From: Tessaracoccus rhinocerotis
Lineage (GTDB): Bacteria; Actinomycetota; Actinomycetes; Propionibacteriales; Propionibacteriaceae
DNA length: 64,000 nt
Direction: 5' to 3'
Assembly: GCF_007197885.1 (NCBI RefSeq)
Contig: NZ_VKKG01000001.1
Span: 248,001 to 312,000, forward strand
The position numbers were made by a program, and so were the translations under genes. Numbering within the stretch: position 1 is the stretch's first letter; the number at the start of each line of letters is the position of its first letter. The notes beneath the pieces are model-generated. The model did no database searches. It saw only the letters and a program-made list of their open reading frames with translations, and had not been told where the DNA came from. Shown piece after piece: positions 44,110-52,773 of the stretch.

Positions 44110-44811
44110 ATGCTGCACTCGTTCCACCTCGCCCGCGTCGGTGTCCCGGCGGCCGTCGGCGCGCTGTTGCGCCCACCGTCGCCCGGCGCCGTCACGGGAC
44201 TGCGCCGCCTCGAGCCGATGGCGGGGATGCGGCTGGGTGCACCCGTGGTCTCGGCGGCGCGGATACAACTGCACCGGATGGCGGTCCTGGCCGAGTGGGA
44301 CGACGCCGACGCGCTCGACTGTTTCCTCAAAGAGCATCCGCTGGGGCGACGGCTGGCCACCGGCTGGCACGTCCGGCTGCAGTTCCTGCGGCGGTGGGGC
44401 AGCGTCGCTGCGTTCGCCCACCTGCCGCAGGAGGCGGCCCGCAGCCGCCCCGGCGAGCCGGTCGTCGCCGTCACCCTGGCCCGGACGAGGCTGCTGGGGC
44501 TGCCCCGGTTCATCCGGTGGGGCCGACCGGTGGAGGAGCAGGTGCGCGACCATCCGGGCGCGACGCTCGCCCTTGCCGCGGTCCGGCCGCCCCGCACCGT
44601 CTCGACGTTCTCCGTCTGGGAGTCGTCGCGGGCGATGACCGGCATGGTCTGGGGCCGCGATGCGGGACCCGTCGGCGAGCGCCACGCGGGTGCGATGGTG
44701 GAGCTTGAGCGGCGCGACTTCCACCACGAATTCACGACGCTGCGGTTCCGGCCCCTTTCCGAGCACGGCTCCTGGGAGGGTCGCTCCGACTGGGTGCCCC
44801 CACTGCGGTGA
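44110..44811 (+). CDS. CrtA-like (spheroidene monooxygenase-like) protein
   Basis: A 233-residue protein resembling spheroidene monooxygenase CrtA. Supporting blocks are AVLAEWDDADALDCFL, RPPRTVSTFSVWESSRAMTGMVWG and the C-terminal LRFRPLSEHGSWEGRSDW, which match the FSxWxS and GSWxG patterns of that family. No other carotenoid gene is visible nearby, so a role in carotenoid oxidation is not assured; it might be a heme- or ABM-type monooxygenase relative. The ATG at 44110 lacks a strong ribosome binding site. Confidence 0.7.
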   Translation: MLHSFHLARVGVPAAVGALLRPPSPGAVTGLRRLEPMAGMRLGAPVVSAARIQLHRMAVLAEWDDADALDCFLKEHPLGRRLATGWHVRLQFLRRWGSVAAFAHLPQEAARSRPGEPVVAVTLARTRLLGLPRFIRWGRPVEEQVRDHPGATLALAAVRPPRTVSTFSVWESSRAMTGMVWGRDAGPVGERHAGAMVELERRDFHHEFTTLRFRPLSEHGSWEGRSDWVPPLR

Positions 44812-44862
44812 CGAGGTCCACGCGGGTGGGTGGATGCCGATCGCGTCGCCAGCACACCGGGG

Positions 44863-46074
44863 TCAGTGGGCGAGCACCTCGTCGGCGGTCCTGCTCTGCC
44901 TGCGCAGCACCTCGACGAGGACCGCGGAGATGATGCACAGCACCATCACAAGGATCAGGGCCCGACGCAGCCCGGCGGCCTCACCGAGGAGTCCCAGCAC
45001 CGGCGGTCCGGCCAGGAACGCGATGTAGCCGATGGTGGCCACGAAGGAGACACGACGAGCTGCGTCGGGTCCCGGCTCGCCGGCCGAGCCTGCCGCCGAC
45101 ACGGCCACCGGGAAGCCGAGCGCGGCGCCCAGTCCCCAGGCGATGACCGCGAGGCCTGCCACCAGCTGGTTGTCGACGAAGATGACCAGGGCCAGGCCCA
45201 CGGCCCCGGCGACGGAACTGACGAGCAGCACGTTGCGCTGTCCCAGCTTGGTGACGAGCGGCCCCCCGAAGAGTCGGCCCACAGCCATGCACCCGGCGAA
45301 GATCGCGTAGGACGCCGACCCGAGGGCGGGATCGAAGCCGTGGCCGTCCACCATCACCAGCGGCAGCCAGTCGTTTGCCGATCCCTCGGCCAGTGCCAGG
45401 GCCAGCATGATGACGCCGATCAGCAGCAGCCGGGCGTCGGTCAGCAGCGGCCCACGCGGCGCGTCGCCGGCGGTGCGCGGCCCGGACAGGCCCACCCCAC
45501 GCGGGATGTGACCGATGCACAAGGGGACGATCGCGAACGTGACCAGGGCGATGCCGCCCAGGTGCCACTCGACGGGGACGCGGAAGTGCGTGAAAGCGAT
45601 CCCCAAGGTGGCGCCGATCGTCGCGCCGATGGAGAAGAAGGCGTGCAGCTTGGGCAGGAAGGGCCGCCCCGCCAGCACCTCGACCTCCGCACCCTCGACG
45701 TTCATCGCGACCTCGCCGCCACCCATCGCCAGTCCGCCGAGGCAGAGCCCGAGGGCGAACAGCCAGGGCGACGCGAGCCCGGCACCGATCGCCAGGACCG
45801 GCACGCTGAGCGCCGTCATCGTCGCGGCGACGGCGATCACCTTGCGGGTGCTGAACCTCGCGACGAGCGGACCCGAGGCAAGGATTCCCACCATGGACCC
45901 GACGGACAGCCCCATCAGGACGAGCCCCATCTGCGCGTGCGAGGCGCCGAACGCGTCCCGGATGTCCGGGGTGCGGCTCACCCAGCTCGCCAGGACGATC
46001 CCCGGGACGAAGAACAGTGCCATGAGGGCCCGTCCACGGGCGCCGGCCGCCGCCCCAACCTTGCCTTTGTACAC
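44863..46074 (-). CDS. MFS transporter
   Basis: A major facilitator superfamily permease, 403 residues with about twelve segments. The first half carries FVPGIVLASWVSRTPDIRDAFGASHAQMGLVLMGLSVGSMVG, with the inter-helix ARFSTRKVI motif, and the second half GRLFGGPLVTKLGQRNVLLV. The sequence resembles the YbjJ-like branch of putative sugar or drug exporters (ASWVSRTPDIRDA). The GTG at 46074 is used. Substrate unknown. Confidence 0.85.
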   Translation of the reverse strand: MYKGKVGAAAGARGRALMALFFVPGIVLASWVSRTPDIRDAFGASHAQMGLVLMGLSVGSMVGILASGPLVARFSTRKVIAVAATMTALSVPVLAIGAGLASPWLFALGLCLGGLAMGGGEVAMNVEGAEVEVLAGRPFLPKLHAFFSIGATIGATLGIAFTHFRVPVEWHLGGIALVTFAIVPLCIGHIPRGVGLSGPRTAGDAPRGPLLTDARLLLIGVIMLALALAEGSANDWLPLVMVDGHGFDPALGSASYAIFAGCMAVGRLFGGPLVTKLGQRNVLLVSSVAGAVGLALVIFVDNQLVAGLAVIAWGLGAALGFPVAVSAAGSAGEPGPDAARRVSFVATIGYIAFLAGPPVLGLLGEAAGLRRALILVMVLCIISAVLVEVLRRQSRTADEVLAH

Positions 46075-46163
46075 CGCGCAAGCCTACGGGGCCGGCCCGG
46101 GCGCGGCGAATCACCACCGTCGGCGCCTGCCCGGACAACCGCTTGTCACAGCCGGGACCGGGT

Positions 46164-46212
46164 TAGTGTGGAATCACGGCAGAGCGCCGTCGACGGGGAC
46201 CAACGCCCGTCG
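46164..46212 (+). promoter_or_regulatory. osmC -10 element and 5' hairpin
   Basis: TAGTGT (46164-46169, in the word TTAGTGTGG) is a likely -10. A perfect 7-bp hairpin, CGACGGG/CCCGTCG with loop GACCAACG (46191-46212), lies in the leader just before the AGGAG ribosome binding site. The 11-base word GGGGACCAACG within it recurs twice in the nhaA leader. Confidence 0.45.
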
Positions 46213-46232
46213 AACGTTCGAAGGAGTCGTAC

Positions 46233-46667
46233 ATGCCCAACCCGATCGTCAATTCCGCCACCGCCAAGTGGCAGGGTGACCTGCCCACCGGAACCGGGTC
46301 CGTGAACCTGGACACCTCCGGCGCCGGCTCGTTCGAGGCCAGCTGGAAGGCCCGCTCAGAGGAGTCCGGCGGCACCACCACACCCGAGGAACTGATCGCC
46401 GCCGCCCACGCCACCTGCTTCTCGATGCAGTTCTCTCACTTCCTCGCCGAGAACGGCACCACGGCCACCCAGCTGGACACCAACGCCAAGGTCACCTTCG
46501 TGGCCGGCGAGGGCATCACGCGGATCGACCTCACCGTGACCGGACAGGTTCCGGGGATCTCCGCCGAGGCGTTCAACGAACTGGCCGAGAAGGCCAAGGA
46601 CAACTGCCCCGTGTCCCTCGCGCTGGCCGCCGTGAAGGAGATCACACTGGAGGCCAAGCTCGCCTGA
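46233..46667 (+). CDS. OsmC family peroxiredoxin
   Basis: A 144-residue OsmC/Ohr-type thiol peroxidase that detoxifies organic hydroperoxides. Both reactive cysteines are in place: AHATCFSMQFSHFLAENG (peroxidatic, near residue 66) and DNCPVSLALAAVKEI (resolving, near residue 129). The start NPIVNSATAKWQGDL and the GTTTPEELIAAA block indicate the OsmC branch. AAGGAG lies before the ATG. A strong terminator follows. Confidence 0.92.
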   Translation: MPNPIVNSATAKWQGDLPTGTGSVNLDTSGAGSFEASWKARSEESGGTTTPEELIAAAHATCFSMQFSHFLAENGTTATQLDTNAKVTFVAGEGITRIDLTVTGQVPGISAEAFNELAEKAKDNCPVSLALAAVKEITLEAKLA

Positions 46668-46685
46668 GTCGACACCGGCCGCGAC

Positions 46686-46734
46686 GCCGCCGACCCCGGA
46701 GGTCCCATGGTTGGACCTCCGGGGTCGGCGGCTT
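46686..46734. terminator. Bidirectional terminator after osmC
   Basis: A perfect 20-bp stem (46686-46705 with 46713-46732) with a 7-base loop, between the convergent osmC and methyltransferase genes. One of the longest perfect stems in the window. Confidence 0.9.
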
Positions 46735-46742
46735 CCCGCGCG

Positions 46743-47855
46743 TCAGAAGGTGAGTTCGTAGAACCGCCAGAGGCCGAAGCCCTCGATCGGCAGCACGGAC
46801 ACCCCGTCGAAACCCGCCGCCAGTGCGTAGTCGCGCAGGGTGCCTGCGCGCATCACGGTGCCCGTCGCCGCGCTCGGTGCGTGCGACATGCCGTCGGGCA
46901 GGCAGACGAACAGGCTGAAGGCGTAGAACAGGGCGTCGAGTTCGCCCGGCCGGTCGAAGCCGTCGCCCACCCGCTCATCCATGACGACGACGACGCCGTC
47001 GTCGGCCACCGCCTCCCGCATGGCGCGCAGGACGTCCACGGGTCGCGGCATGTCGTGGATGCACTCGAACGCGAACACTGCGTCGTAGCGGCCGTGGGAG
47101 ACGATCGAGTCGCCGTCGGCGAGATGGAACCGCACCCGGTCGGACACCCCGGCCTCCCTGGCGTTGGACCGGGCCAGGGCCACCGACGGCTCGTCGACGT
47201 CGAACCCGTCGGCCTGCAGGCCCTCGTGCGCGCCCGCCAGGGCGATCGAGGACCAGCCTCCCCCGGCGCCGACGTCGGCGATGCGCGCCCCGGGCCTGGT
47301 CAGGGCCGCCTGGACCTGCGGGACCTGGGCGAAGACGTGGGGCAGCTGGGCCAGCCATGGCCGGTTCATCTCGGCCTGGCCCTCCCGGGCGTCGGCCCCG
47401 AACCTCGCCCAGCTGACACCGGTGCCCGCCCGGTAGGCCTCCAGCAGTGCGGGCAGTTGCGGCCCCACGGCCCCGGCCATCCGGGCGAACGGCGCGAAGT
47501 AGGCCAGGCTGTGCTCGTCGGTCAGCGCCTCCCTGGGGCCCGGTGCAAGTGCGTAGCGGCGATCCCGCGCATCGATCTCCCCGTCGGCGACGAGGATGCC
47601 GGTGAGTGCCTGCTGCTCGAGCCACTCCCGGGCGTAGCGGGACGAGGTGTTCGTCCGTGCCGCGAGCTCCTCGTGGGTGCTGGGTCCCTGGTCCGCCAGG
47701 TCGCGGTACCAGCCGAGCCGGTCGCCGAGGTGGATCGCGTTCACCTCGGCCCAGCCGAGGGCCGAGCCCATCAAGCGGTCCACGAACTCCTCCGCCGACG
47801 GTCCCGACACCTGCTGGGTGACCTCGACCGCGGGGCTGTCTGTGATGGTGCTCAT
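46743..47855 (-). CDS. Class I SAM-dependent methyltransferase
   Basis: A 370-residue methyltransferase. The N-terminal winged-helix part (THEELAARTNTSSRYAREWLEQQALTGIL) is a dimerisation/HTH-like domain. The SAM domain begins ARIADVGAGGGWSSIALA (motif I, near residue 180) and continues FDVDEPSVALAR, FHLADGDSIV and FAFECIHDMPRPVDVLR. The overall architecture resembles small-molecule methyltransferases. The ATG at 47855 follows GGGAAA; an ATG at 47867 adds four residues. The LuxR-type regulator upstream is a frequent partner. Substrate unknown. Confidence 0.85.
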   Translation of the reverse strand: MSTITDSPAVEVTQQVSGPSAEEFVDRLMGSALGWAEVNAIHLGDRLGWYRDLADQGPSTHEELAARTNTSSRYAREWLEQQALTGILVADGEIDARDRRYALAPGPREALTDEHSLAYFAPFARMAGAVGPQLPALLEAYRAGTGVSWARFGADAREGQAEMNRPWLAQLPHVFAQVPQVQAALTRPGARIADVGAGGGWSSIALAGAHEGLQADGFDVDEPSVALARSNAREAGVSDRVRFHLADGDSIVSHGRYDAVFAFECIHDMPRPVDVLRAMREAVADDGVVVVMDERVGDGFDRPGELDALFYAFSLFVCLPDGMSHAPSAATGTVMRAGTLRDYALAAGFDGVSVLPIEGFGLWRFYELTF

Positions 47856-47875
47856 GATGTTTCCCATTCTTGTCC

Positions 47876-47894
47876 GGCACCCCCGATGGGTGCC
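47876..47894. promoter_or_regulatory. Inverted repeat before the methyltransferase
   Basis: GGCACCCCGATGGGTGCC, a 7-bp inverted repeat with a short centre, lies 21 bases upstream of the methyltransferase ATG. A second perfect palindrome, GTGCATggtcctATGCAC (47964-47981), overlaps the stop of the LuxR-type gene. Either could be an operator for that regulator, or the second a terminator. No T-run is present. Confidence 0.35.
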
Positions 47895-47973
47895 CCTGAA
47901 GGAAAACTAGGCGTCCCGTCCCGCCCGCCACATCGGCAGGAAAGTGTAGTTCGGCGGGCACCCGTGCATGGTC

Positions 47974-49563
47974 CTATGCACGCTCGCGCCACCATGCGAC
48001 AGCGGCGGTCCGGCTCCCCACCCCGAGCTTCAGGTAGATGTTGGCGAGGTGGCGGCCCACCGTCTTCTCGCTGATGAACAGCTTCGCGGCCACCTCCCTG
48101 TTGCTGGCCCCGACCGCGACGCACTCGAGCACCTCGACCTCCCTTGCCGTCAGCGGCCCGGCAGCTGCACCGCCCGGGGCCGGTTCGTCGCAGGCAGAGA
48201 GGACCTCGAGGATGCGGCGCGACTCCGCCCGGCACTCCTGCGCGACGGCGTGGTTGCCGACGCCGTCGTAGGCGGCAGCCAGGTCGACGAGCACCGTGGC
48301 GGTGCCGTGGGGCTGGCGCTCGGCACGGAACGCCGCTGCGGCCTGCTCCAGCAGCCCGACCGCTGCCGAGTGCTGCCCCGCGGCGAGCGCCACGATCCCG
48401 TCGGCGTGGAGCGACCAGGACCGCAGTCCGCTGGTGCCGTAGCGCGCGGCGGCCCCGCGGAGTTCCTCGGCCATGGCGGCGGCGGTCTCGGTGCGCCCGA
48501 CGGCGACCGCGACCTCTACCGCGGCCCGCAGCAGCGCGGCCCTGCGGGCGCCACCACTCGTGCCCAGCGACGTGCTGAGCGCCTGCCAGGCGACCTCAGG
48601 CCGGCCACCGGCCAGGTCCAGCAGCGCCAGTCCGGGCTGGGGGTCGATCCCGGCAGCGCGGGCCGACTCGTAGGCCTCCCGGGCGCCCGCCTCGTCGCCC
48701 CGGAGCCGGCGGATCTCCCCCAGCTGCCGGAACCCCTCCCCTGCAACCCAGGAGTTCCCCGCCACCAGTGACCGGCTCTCGTCGAGCAGGCGCGTCTCGA
48801 GTCCCTCCCACTCCCCGTGGACGGCGAGTAGTTCCATTCTGTGGATGCGACAGATGCCGCCGTAGATGGTCTCCCCGGCGAACTGTTCGCACCAGCGCTC
48901 GATGGCCCTGGTCCAGTCGGCCATCCGTCGGTAGTCGGAGATCTGGTGGCAGGCGTGGATCACGGTGCAGTAGATGTCGCCCGCCCACTCGAAGGGGACG
49001 CGACCTGCGATCACGGGCAGCATCGCCTCGTCGAGGCGTGCGAACCCGGCATCGACGTCGGCGGCGCGCAGGTCGAGCAGGCCGCGGATGACGAGTTCGA
49101 ACGACTCGAGCGCGGGGTCCGCGAACCGCTCGGCGGAGCGGCTGAGCCGCTCCAGGCTGTCGGCCACCTCCCCACCGAGTTCCATCGCCACCATGGCCTC
49201 CACGTAGGCGAGGTAGCCGTGGACCACTGAGTCCTCATGGTCCGCGAGCAGCCGACGGGCCCGGCTGAGCCAGGCGGCCCCGACCGACGGCTCACCGCGC
49301 GTCACCCACAGCAGCGTCAGCAGGATCGCCGTCGACGCGGCGTCGGCGGGGCGGCCCTCCGCGCGGTAGCGGTGGAACAGCTCCTCGGAGGCGGCGAGGC
49401 TCTCGGGCACACGGGAGCGCATCCACTCCGCCCGGGCCAGGAGCGCGAGGTCATCCACCTCGAGGGCCGACCGCAGCGGTCCCAGCGCCTCGAGGACAGT
49501 GTTCCAGTCCGCGGCCGCGAAGGCTGCGCGGCCACGCTCCACAGCACCCCCTGCTGCTGGCAT
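47974..49563 (-). CDS. LuxR-type helix-turn-helix regulator with TPR-like repeats
   Basis: A 529-residue regulator. Residues 1-440 are helical TPR-like repeats of about 35-40 residues (for example AAWLSRARRLLADHEDSVVHGYLAYV and AYESARAAGIDPQPGLALLDLAGG), probably a sensor or protein-interaction scaffold. The C-terminal 65 residues are a LuxR DNA-binding domain: PLTAREVEVLECVAVGASNREVAAKLFISEKTVGRHLANIYLKLGV (key words LTAREVEVL, ISEKTVGRH and IYLKLGV). There is no N-terminal ATPase, so it is shorter than LAL regulators. Translation starts at the ATG at 49563. It likely controls the methyltransferase. Confidence 0.88.
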   Translation of the reverse strand: MPAAGGAVERGRAAFAAADWNTVLEALGPLRSALEVDDLALLARAEWMRSRVPESLAASEELFHRYRAEGRPADAASTAILLTLLWVTRGEPSVGAAWLSRARRLLADHEDSVVHGYLAYVEAMVAMELGGEVADSLERLSRSAERFADPALESFELVIRGLLDLRAADVDAGFARLDEAMLPVIAGRVPFEWAGDIYCTVIHACHQISDYRRMADWTRAIERWCEQFAGETIYGGICRIHRMELLAVHGEWEGLETRLLDESRSLVAGNSWVAGEGFRQLGEIRRLRGDEAGAREAYESARAAGIDPQPGLALLDLAGGRPEVAWQALSTSLGTSGGARRAALLRAAVEVAVAVGRTETAAAMAEELRGAAARYGTSGLRSWSLHADGIVALAAGQHSAAVGLLEQAAAAFRAERQPHGTATVLVDLAAAYDGVGNHAVAQECRAESRRILEVLSACDEPAPGGAAAGPLTAREVEVLECVAVGASNREVAAKLFISEKTVGRHLANIYLKLGVGSRTAAVAWWRERA

Positions 49564-49601
49564 GTGACCAGCCTAACCCGGTGCGTCCGGGTCTCCCCGG
49601 G

Positions 49602-51197
49602 TCAGTCAGGAAGCTGCAGCGACGAGCCCTCGGCGAGTCCGTGGCCCTCGGGGCGCGCGTACGCACCCGTCCCGCCGGCCTGCCAGGGGTGCGGTCCCTC
49701 GAGAGGTCGGTAGTTCACGCCGGCGGCGTCGAGGCGCCGCAGGTGCGCGCGGAGCCGGGGTTCCAGTTCCTGCGGGTCGATCGGGCCGCTCCAGCCCACC
49801 TCCGCGAGCACCGCCGCGCGTGGGAAGGCCATGTACTCGACGTGGGCCGGGGTCCGGATGAACTCGGTCCACAGTTGTCCCTGGACGCCCAGCAGGTTGG
49901 GGACGTCCTCGGACGCGACACCGGCGGCCGGGTCGAACGCGGCGACGGCCTCCCACGTGCAGATCGCGGGCTGCGCGAACGGCTCGTCCGGGGACTCCGA
50001 CTGGTAGTAGTCGAAGTAGTAGGGAACGTTGGCGCTCATGATCACCTGGTGCCCCGTGGCGAGGGCGCGGCGGCCGGGTTCACCACCGCGCCACGACATC
50101 ACCACGGCACCCGGCGACGGGCCCCGGTCGATGATCTCGTCCCAGCCGATGACGGTGCGGCCGCGCCGGGTGAGCCAGTTCCGCAGGTGCGCGGTGAACC
50201 AGGGCTGCAGGTCCTCGACGCCGGCCAGGCCGCGGTCGGTCGCGAGGCGCGCCGCGGCGTCGCTCCCCTCCCACTGGCTGGTGGGGCACTCGTCGCCGCC
50301 GATGTGGATCCATGGCGAGTGGAACACCTCGAGGACCTCACCCAGGACGTCCTCCACCATCGCGACGGTCTCGTCGGTGAGGTGGAGCACCTCGGGGAAG
50401 ATCGTGAAGGTCACCGGGACGTCCGCGGGCGCCCCCTCCCCGAACTGCGGGTAGGCCGCGAGCAGCGCACGGACGTGGCCCGGGAAGTCGATCTCGGGAA
50501 CGATCGTGACGCCGCGGCGCTTCGCGTACGCGTCCAGCGCCCGGAGCTGGTCCTGGGTGTAGAAGCCGCCGACCGGGGTGGCGTCGTCGGTGTCCCAGTG
50601 GTGGAACTGCGTGCCGCGTCGCACCGCGCCGACCTCGGTGAGCCCCGGGTACTTCCTGACCTCGAGGCGCCAGCCCTGGTCGTCGTTGAGGTGGAGGTGG
50701 AAGCGGTTGAACTTGTGGGCCGCCAGCAGGTCCACGAACCGGTACAGGAAGGGCAGCGGCATGAAGTGCCGGCAGACGTCGAGGTGCATGCCGCGCCAGC
50801 CGAAGCGCGGCTCGTCTGCGATCGAGACGAACGGCAGCGTGAGGTCCACACCCGGCAGTGGCGCGGGCCCGAACACGTGCTCGGGAAGCAGCTGGCGCAG
50901 GGTGGCGACGGCGTGGACGAGGCCGTCCAGGTCCGCGGCCTCCACCGTCACCCCCTCGGCGCGGGTTTCCAGTCGGTATCCCGACGGTTGGCCCTCCCCC
51001 TGCGTGACGGTCATGAAGGCGTCCCCCGCGACGTCGACCACCCGGATGCCGGTGCCCGGCGCGAGCAACTCGGCCACGATGCCGGCCCACTCCCCGGGCG
51101 CGCTCACCGTGAAGGGGACGGGGACGGGTAGGACCCCCTCCGCGGTGACCACCAGCGAGCGGGGCTGGGGAACCAGCTGCGGGCCGGTGGCCCTCAC
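49602..51197 (-). CDS. Beta-N-acetylhexosaminidase, GH20, cytoplasmic
   Basis: An intact family 20 hexosaminidase of 531 residues without a signal peptide. The N-terminal GH20b domain (residues 1-110) precedes the catalytic barrel: RGMHLDVCRHFMPLPFLYRFVDLLAAHKFNRFHLHLNDDQGW, VPEIDFPGHVRALLAAYP, and WIHIGGDECPTSQW, with the Asp-Glu pair that activates the N-acetyl group. The GTG at 51197 overlaps the thioesterase stop as GTGA. Unlike the broken secreted enzyme at 3678-6541, it should act on imported GlcNAc- or GalNAc-containing oligosaccharides or on recycled wall fragments. Confidence 0.92.
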   Translation of the reverse strand: MRATGPQLVPQPRSLVVTAEGVLPVPVPFTVSAPGEWAGIVAELLAPGTGIRVVDVAGDAFMTVTQGEGQPSGYRLETRAEGVTVEAADLDGLVHAVATLRQLLPEHVFGPAPLPGVDLTLPFVSIADEPRFGWRGMHLDVCRHFMPLPFLYRFVDLLAAHKFNRFHLHLNDDQGWRLEVRKYPGLTEVGAVRRGTQFHHWDTDDATPVGGFYTQDQLRALDAYAKRRGVTIVPEIDFPGHVRALLAAYPQFGEGAPADVPVTFTIFPEVLHLTDETVAMVEDVLGEVLEVFHSPWIHIGGDECPTSQWEGSDAAARLATDRGLAGVEDLQPWFTAHLRNWLTRRGRTVIGWDEIIDRGPSPGAVVMSWRGGEPGRRALATGHQVIMSANVPYYFDYYQSESPDEPFAQPAICTWEAVAAFDPAAGVASEDVPNLLGVQGQLWTEFIRTPAHVEYMAFPRAAVLAEVGWSGPIDPQELEPRLRAHLRRLDAAGVNYRPLEGPHPWQAGGTGAYARPEGHGLAEGSSLQLPD

Positions 51198-51712
51198 CTG
51201 GCGATCCTGGTGTTCTCGGCCCACTCCACCATCCAGTCCGGCAGTTCCAGGTGCTCGGGGAAGCCGCCCACCAGACCCTCCAGTTCGTCGTGCTCGACGG
51301 ACCCGCCCCTTCGCTTCAGGAACCGGGCGCGAACGGCGGCCCGGGCGTGGACGACCTCGCCCACAAGGAAGGTCTGCTCCAGGAAGATCCAGCGGTCGTC
51401 GAACCCGACCACACGGGTCCGCAGGTCGAAGCGCTGGCCGAGCTTGAGCGAGCGGCGGTAGGTGATGGTCTGGCCCGCGACCACCGGGTACCAGCCCCGC
51501 TCGTTGAGGCCTTCCCACATGCCCGACCGCTGCATCAGGTCGACCCGGCCGAGGTCCATGATCGTCAGGTACTTCCCGTTGTTCATGTGCAGCAGGACGT
51601 CCAGGTCGCTCGGGGCGACCCGGAAGGGGGTGGTCACTGTGTCCCACACGCCCGTGCGGGGTGCGCGTCGGTTGCGCAGCCACAGCATGAGCATCCGGAA
51701 GTAGAGGTTCAT
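51194..51712 (-). CDS. Acyl-CoA thioesterase, 4HBT (hotdog) family
   Basis: A 172-residue hotdog-fold thioesterase. The block APSDLDVLLHMNNGKYLTIMDLGRVDLM carries the Asp-x-x-x-H-x-N pattern of 4HBT enzymes and precedes GQTITYRRSLKLGQRFDL. GAGGAGG sits 3 bases ahead of the ATG at 51712 (a second ATG at 51715 abuts it). It is translationally coupled to the hexosaminidase, although no link between the two activities is obvious. Its promoter region is shared with the divergent uracil-DNA glycosylase. Confidence 0.85.
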   Translation of the reverse strand: MNLYFRMLMLWLRNRRAPRTGVWDTVTTPFRVAPSDLDVLLHMNNGKYLTIMDLGRVDLMQRSGMWEGLNERGWYPVVAGQTITYRRSLKLGQRFDLRTRVVGFDDRWIFLEQTFLVGEVVHARAAVRARFLKRRGGSVEHDELEGLVGGFPEHLELPDWMVEWAENTRIAR

Positions 51713-51852
51713 CATCCTCCTCGGCGTCGATGACCCGGACCCGGGCAACGGGACCAGCCTAGGACCAACCCTTGCGCAAGCCCAAGACCTCTCCAGCCAC
51801 ACGTACCACTGCTGGAAGGGCCCGCGCGGCGGCGACATGAGCGGGATCAGGT

Positions 51853-51858
51853 TAGTGT
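51853..51858 (+). promoter_or_regulatory. Candidate -10 for the uracil-DNA glycosylase gene
   Basis: TAGTGT in the word GGTTAGTGTGG, the same word as before osmC, lies 33 bases upstream of the ATG. The -35 is not obvious. The remaining bases between 51713 and 51852 show nothing else I can name. Confidence 0.35.
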
Positions 51859-51891
51859 GGCAGGCACCGACAGCGAGGAGCGGACACGGAC

Positions 51892-52737
51892 ATGGCGGCG
51901 AGGACACCGGCGACGGGGAGGGACCCGCACCCGGTGACTGGTGAGCTCTTCGAATCCCCTGTGCCGCCGGGCACCGGTTGGCCCGGGGATCCCGCGACGC
52001 CGGCTACGCCCGTGGCAGGATCCGCCCCCGACGTCGTGCGCCTGGCCGCGGCCGCCTCCAGTGCCACCGGCCTCGACGCCCTCGTCTCGGTGTGCCGCGC
52101 CTGTCCCCGGCTGGTGGAGTGGCGCGAGCGCGTCGCCACCACCGGGCGTCGCGCATCCTTCGCCGACCAGCCCTACTGGGGCCGCCCCGCCCCCTCGTTC
52201 GGGGACCCGGACGCGCCGGTCCTCGTGGTTGGACTCGCCCCCGCGGCCAACGGCGCCAACCGGACCGGCCGGATGTTCACCGGGGACCGATCCGGCGACT
52301 GGCTCTACGCGGCGCTCTTCCGTGCCGGGTTCGCGAACCAGCCGACGGCGGTCGCCGCCGGCGACGGCCTGGAGCTCCGCGGCATCCGGATCGTCGCCGC
52401 CGTGCGGTGCGCCCCACCGGAGAACAAGCCCAGCACCGCTGAGAAGGCCACCTGCTCGCCCTGGCTGGACCGGGAGCTGGCGATGTCCGAGCCCGGCCTG
52501 CGCTCCATGCTGGCCCTGGGGTCGATCGGTTGGGACGCCGCCATCGCAGCCGCCCGTCGCCTGGGCTGGTCGGTGCCGCGGCCCAAGCCGCGGTTCGGCC
52601 ACGGCGCCGCCGCCGAACTCACGACCCCGTCGGGCCGCGTGGTCGTGCTGCACGGCAGCTACCACGTCAGCCAGCAGAACACGTTCACCGGCAAGCTGAC
52701 CGAGGAGATGCTCGACGAGGTGCTGGCGCGGCTCTGA
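51892..52737 (+). CDS. Family 5 uracil-DNA glycosylase (UdgB)
   Basis: Removes uracil and related deaminated bases from DNA, 281 residues. Family 5 traits are the iron-sulfur ligands starting [12 protein letters not shown] (near residue 69), the water-activating loop [19 protein letters not shown], and the C-terminal [17 protein letters not shown] further Cys in [10 protein letters not shown] and one in KATCSPW complete the likely [4Fe-4S] cluster. The N-terminal 60 residues are Pro/Thr-rich and variable. GGAGCGG precedes the ATG. Such enzymes are frequent in GC-rich actinobacteria, where cytosine deamination is a heavy load. Confidence 0.92.
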   Translation: MAARTPATGRDPHPVTGELFESPVPPGTGWPGDPATPATPVAGSAPDVVRLAAAASSATGLDALVSVCRACPRLVEWRERVATTGRRASFADQPYWGRPAPSFGDPDAPVLVVGLAPAANGANRTGRMFTGDRSGDWLYAALFRAGFANQPTAVAAGDGLELRGIRIVAAVRCAPPENKPSTAEKATCSPWLDRELAMSEPGLRSMLALGSIGWDAAIAAARRLGWSVPRPKPRFGHGAAAELTTPSGRVVVLHGSYHVSQQNTFTGKLTEEMLDEVLARL

Positions 52738-52773
52738 AGCTGCCGGCACCGACGGCTCCCGGCATGGCGCCCC

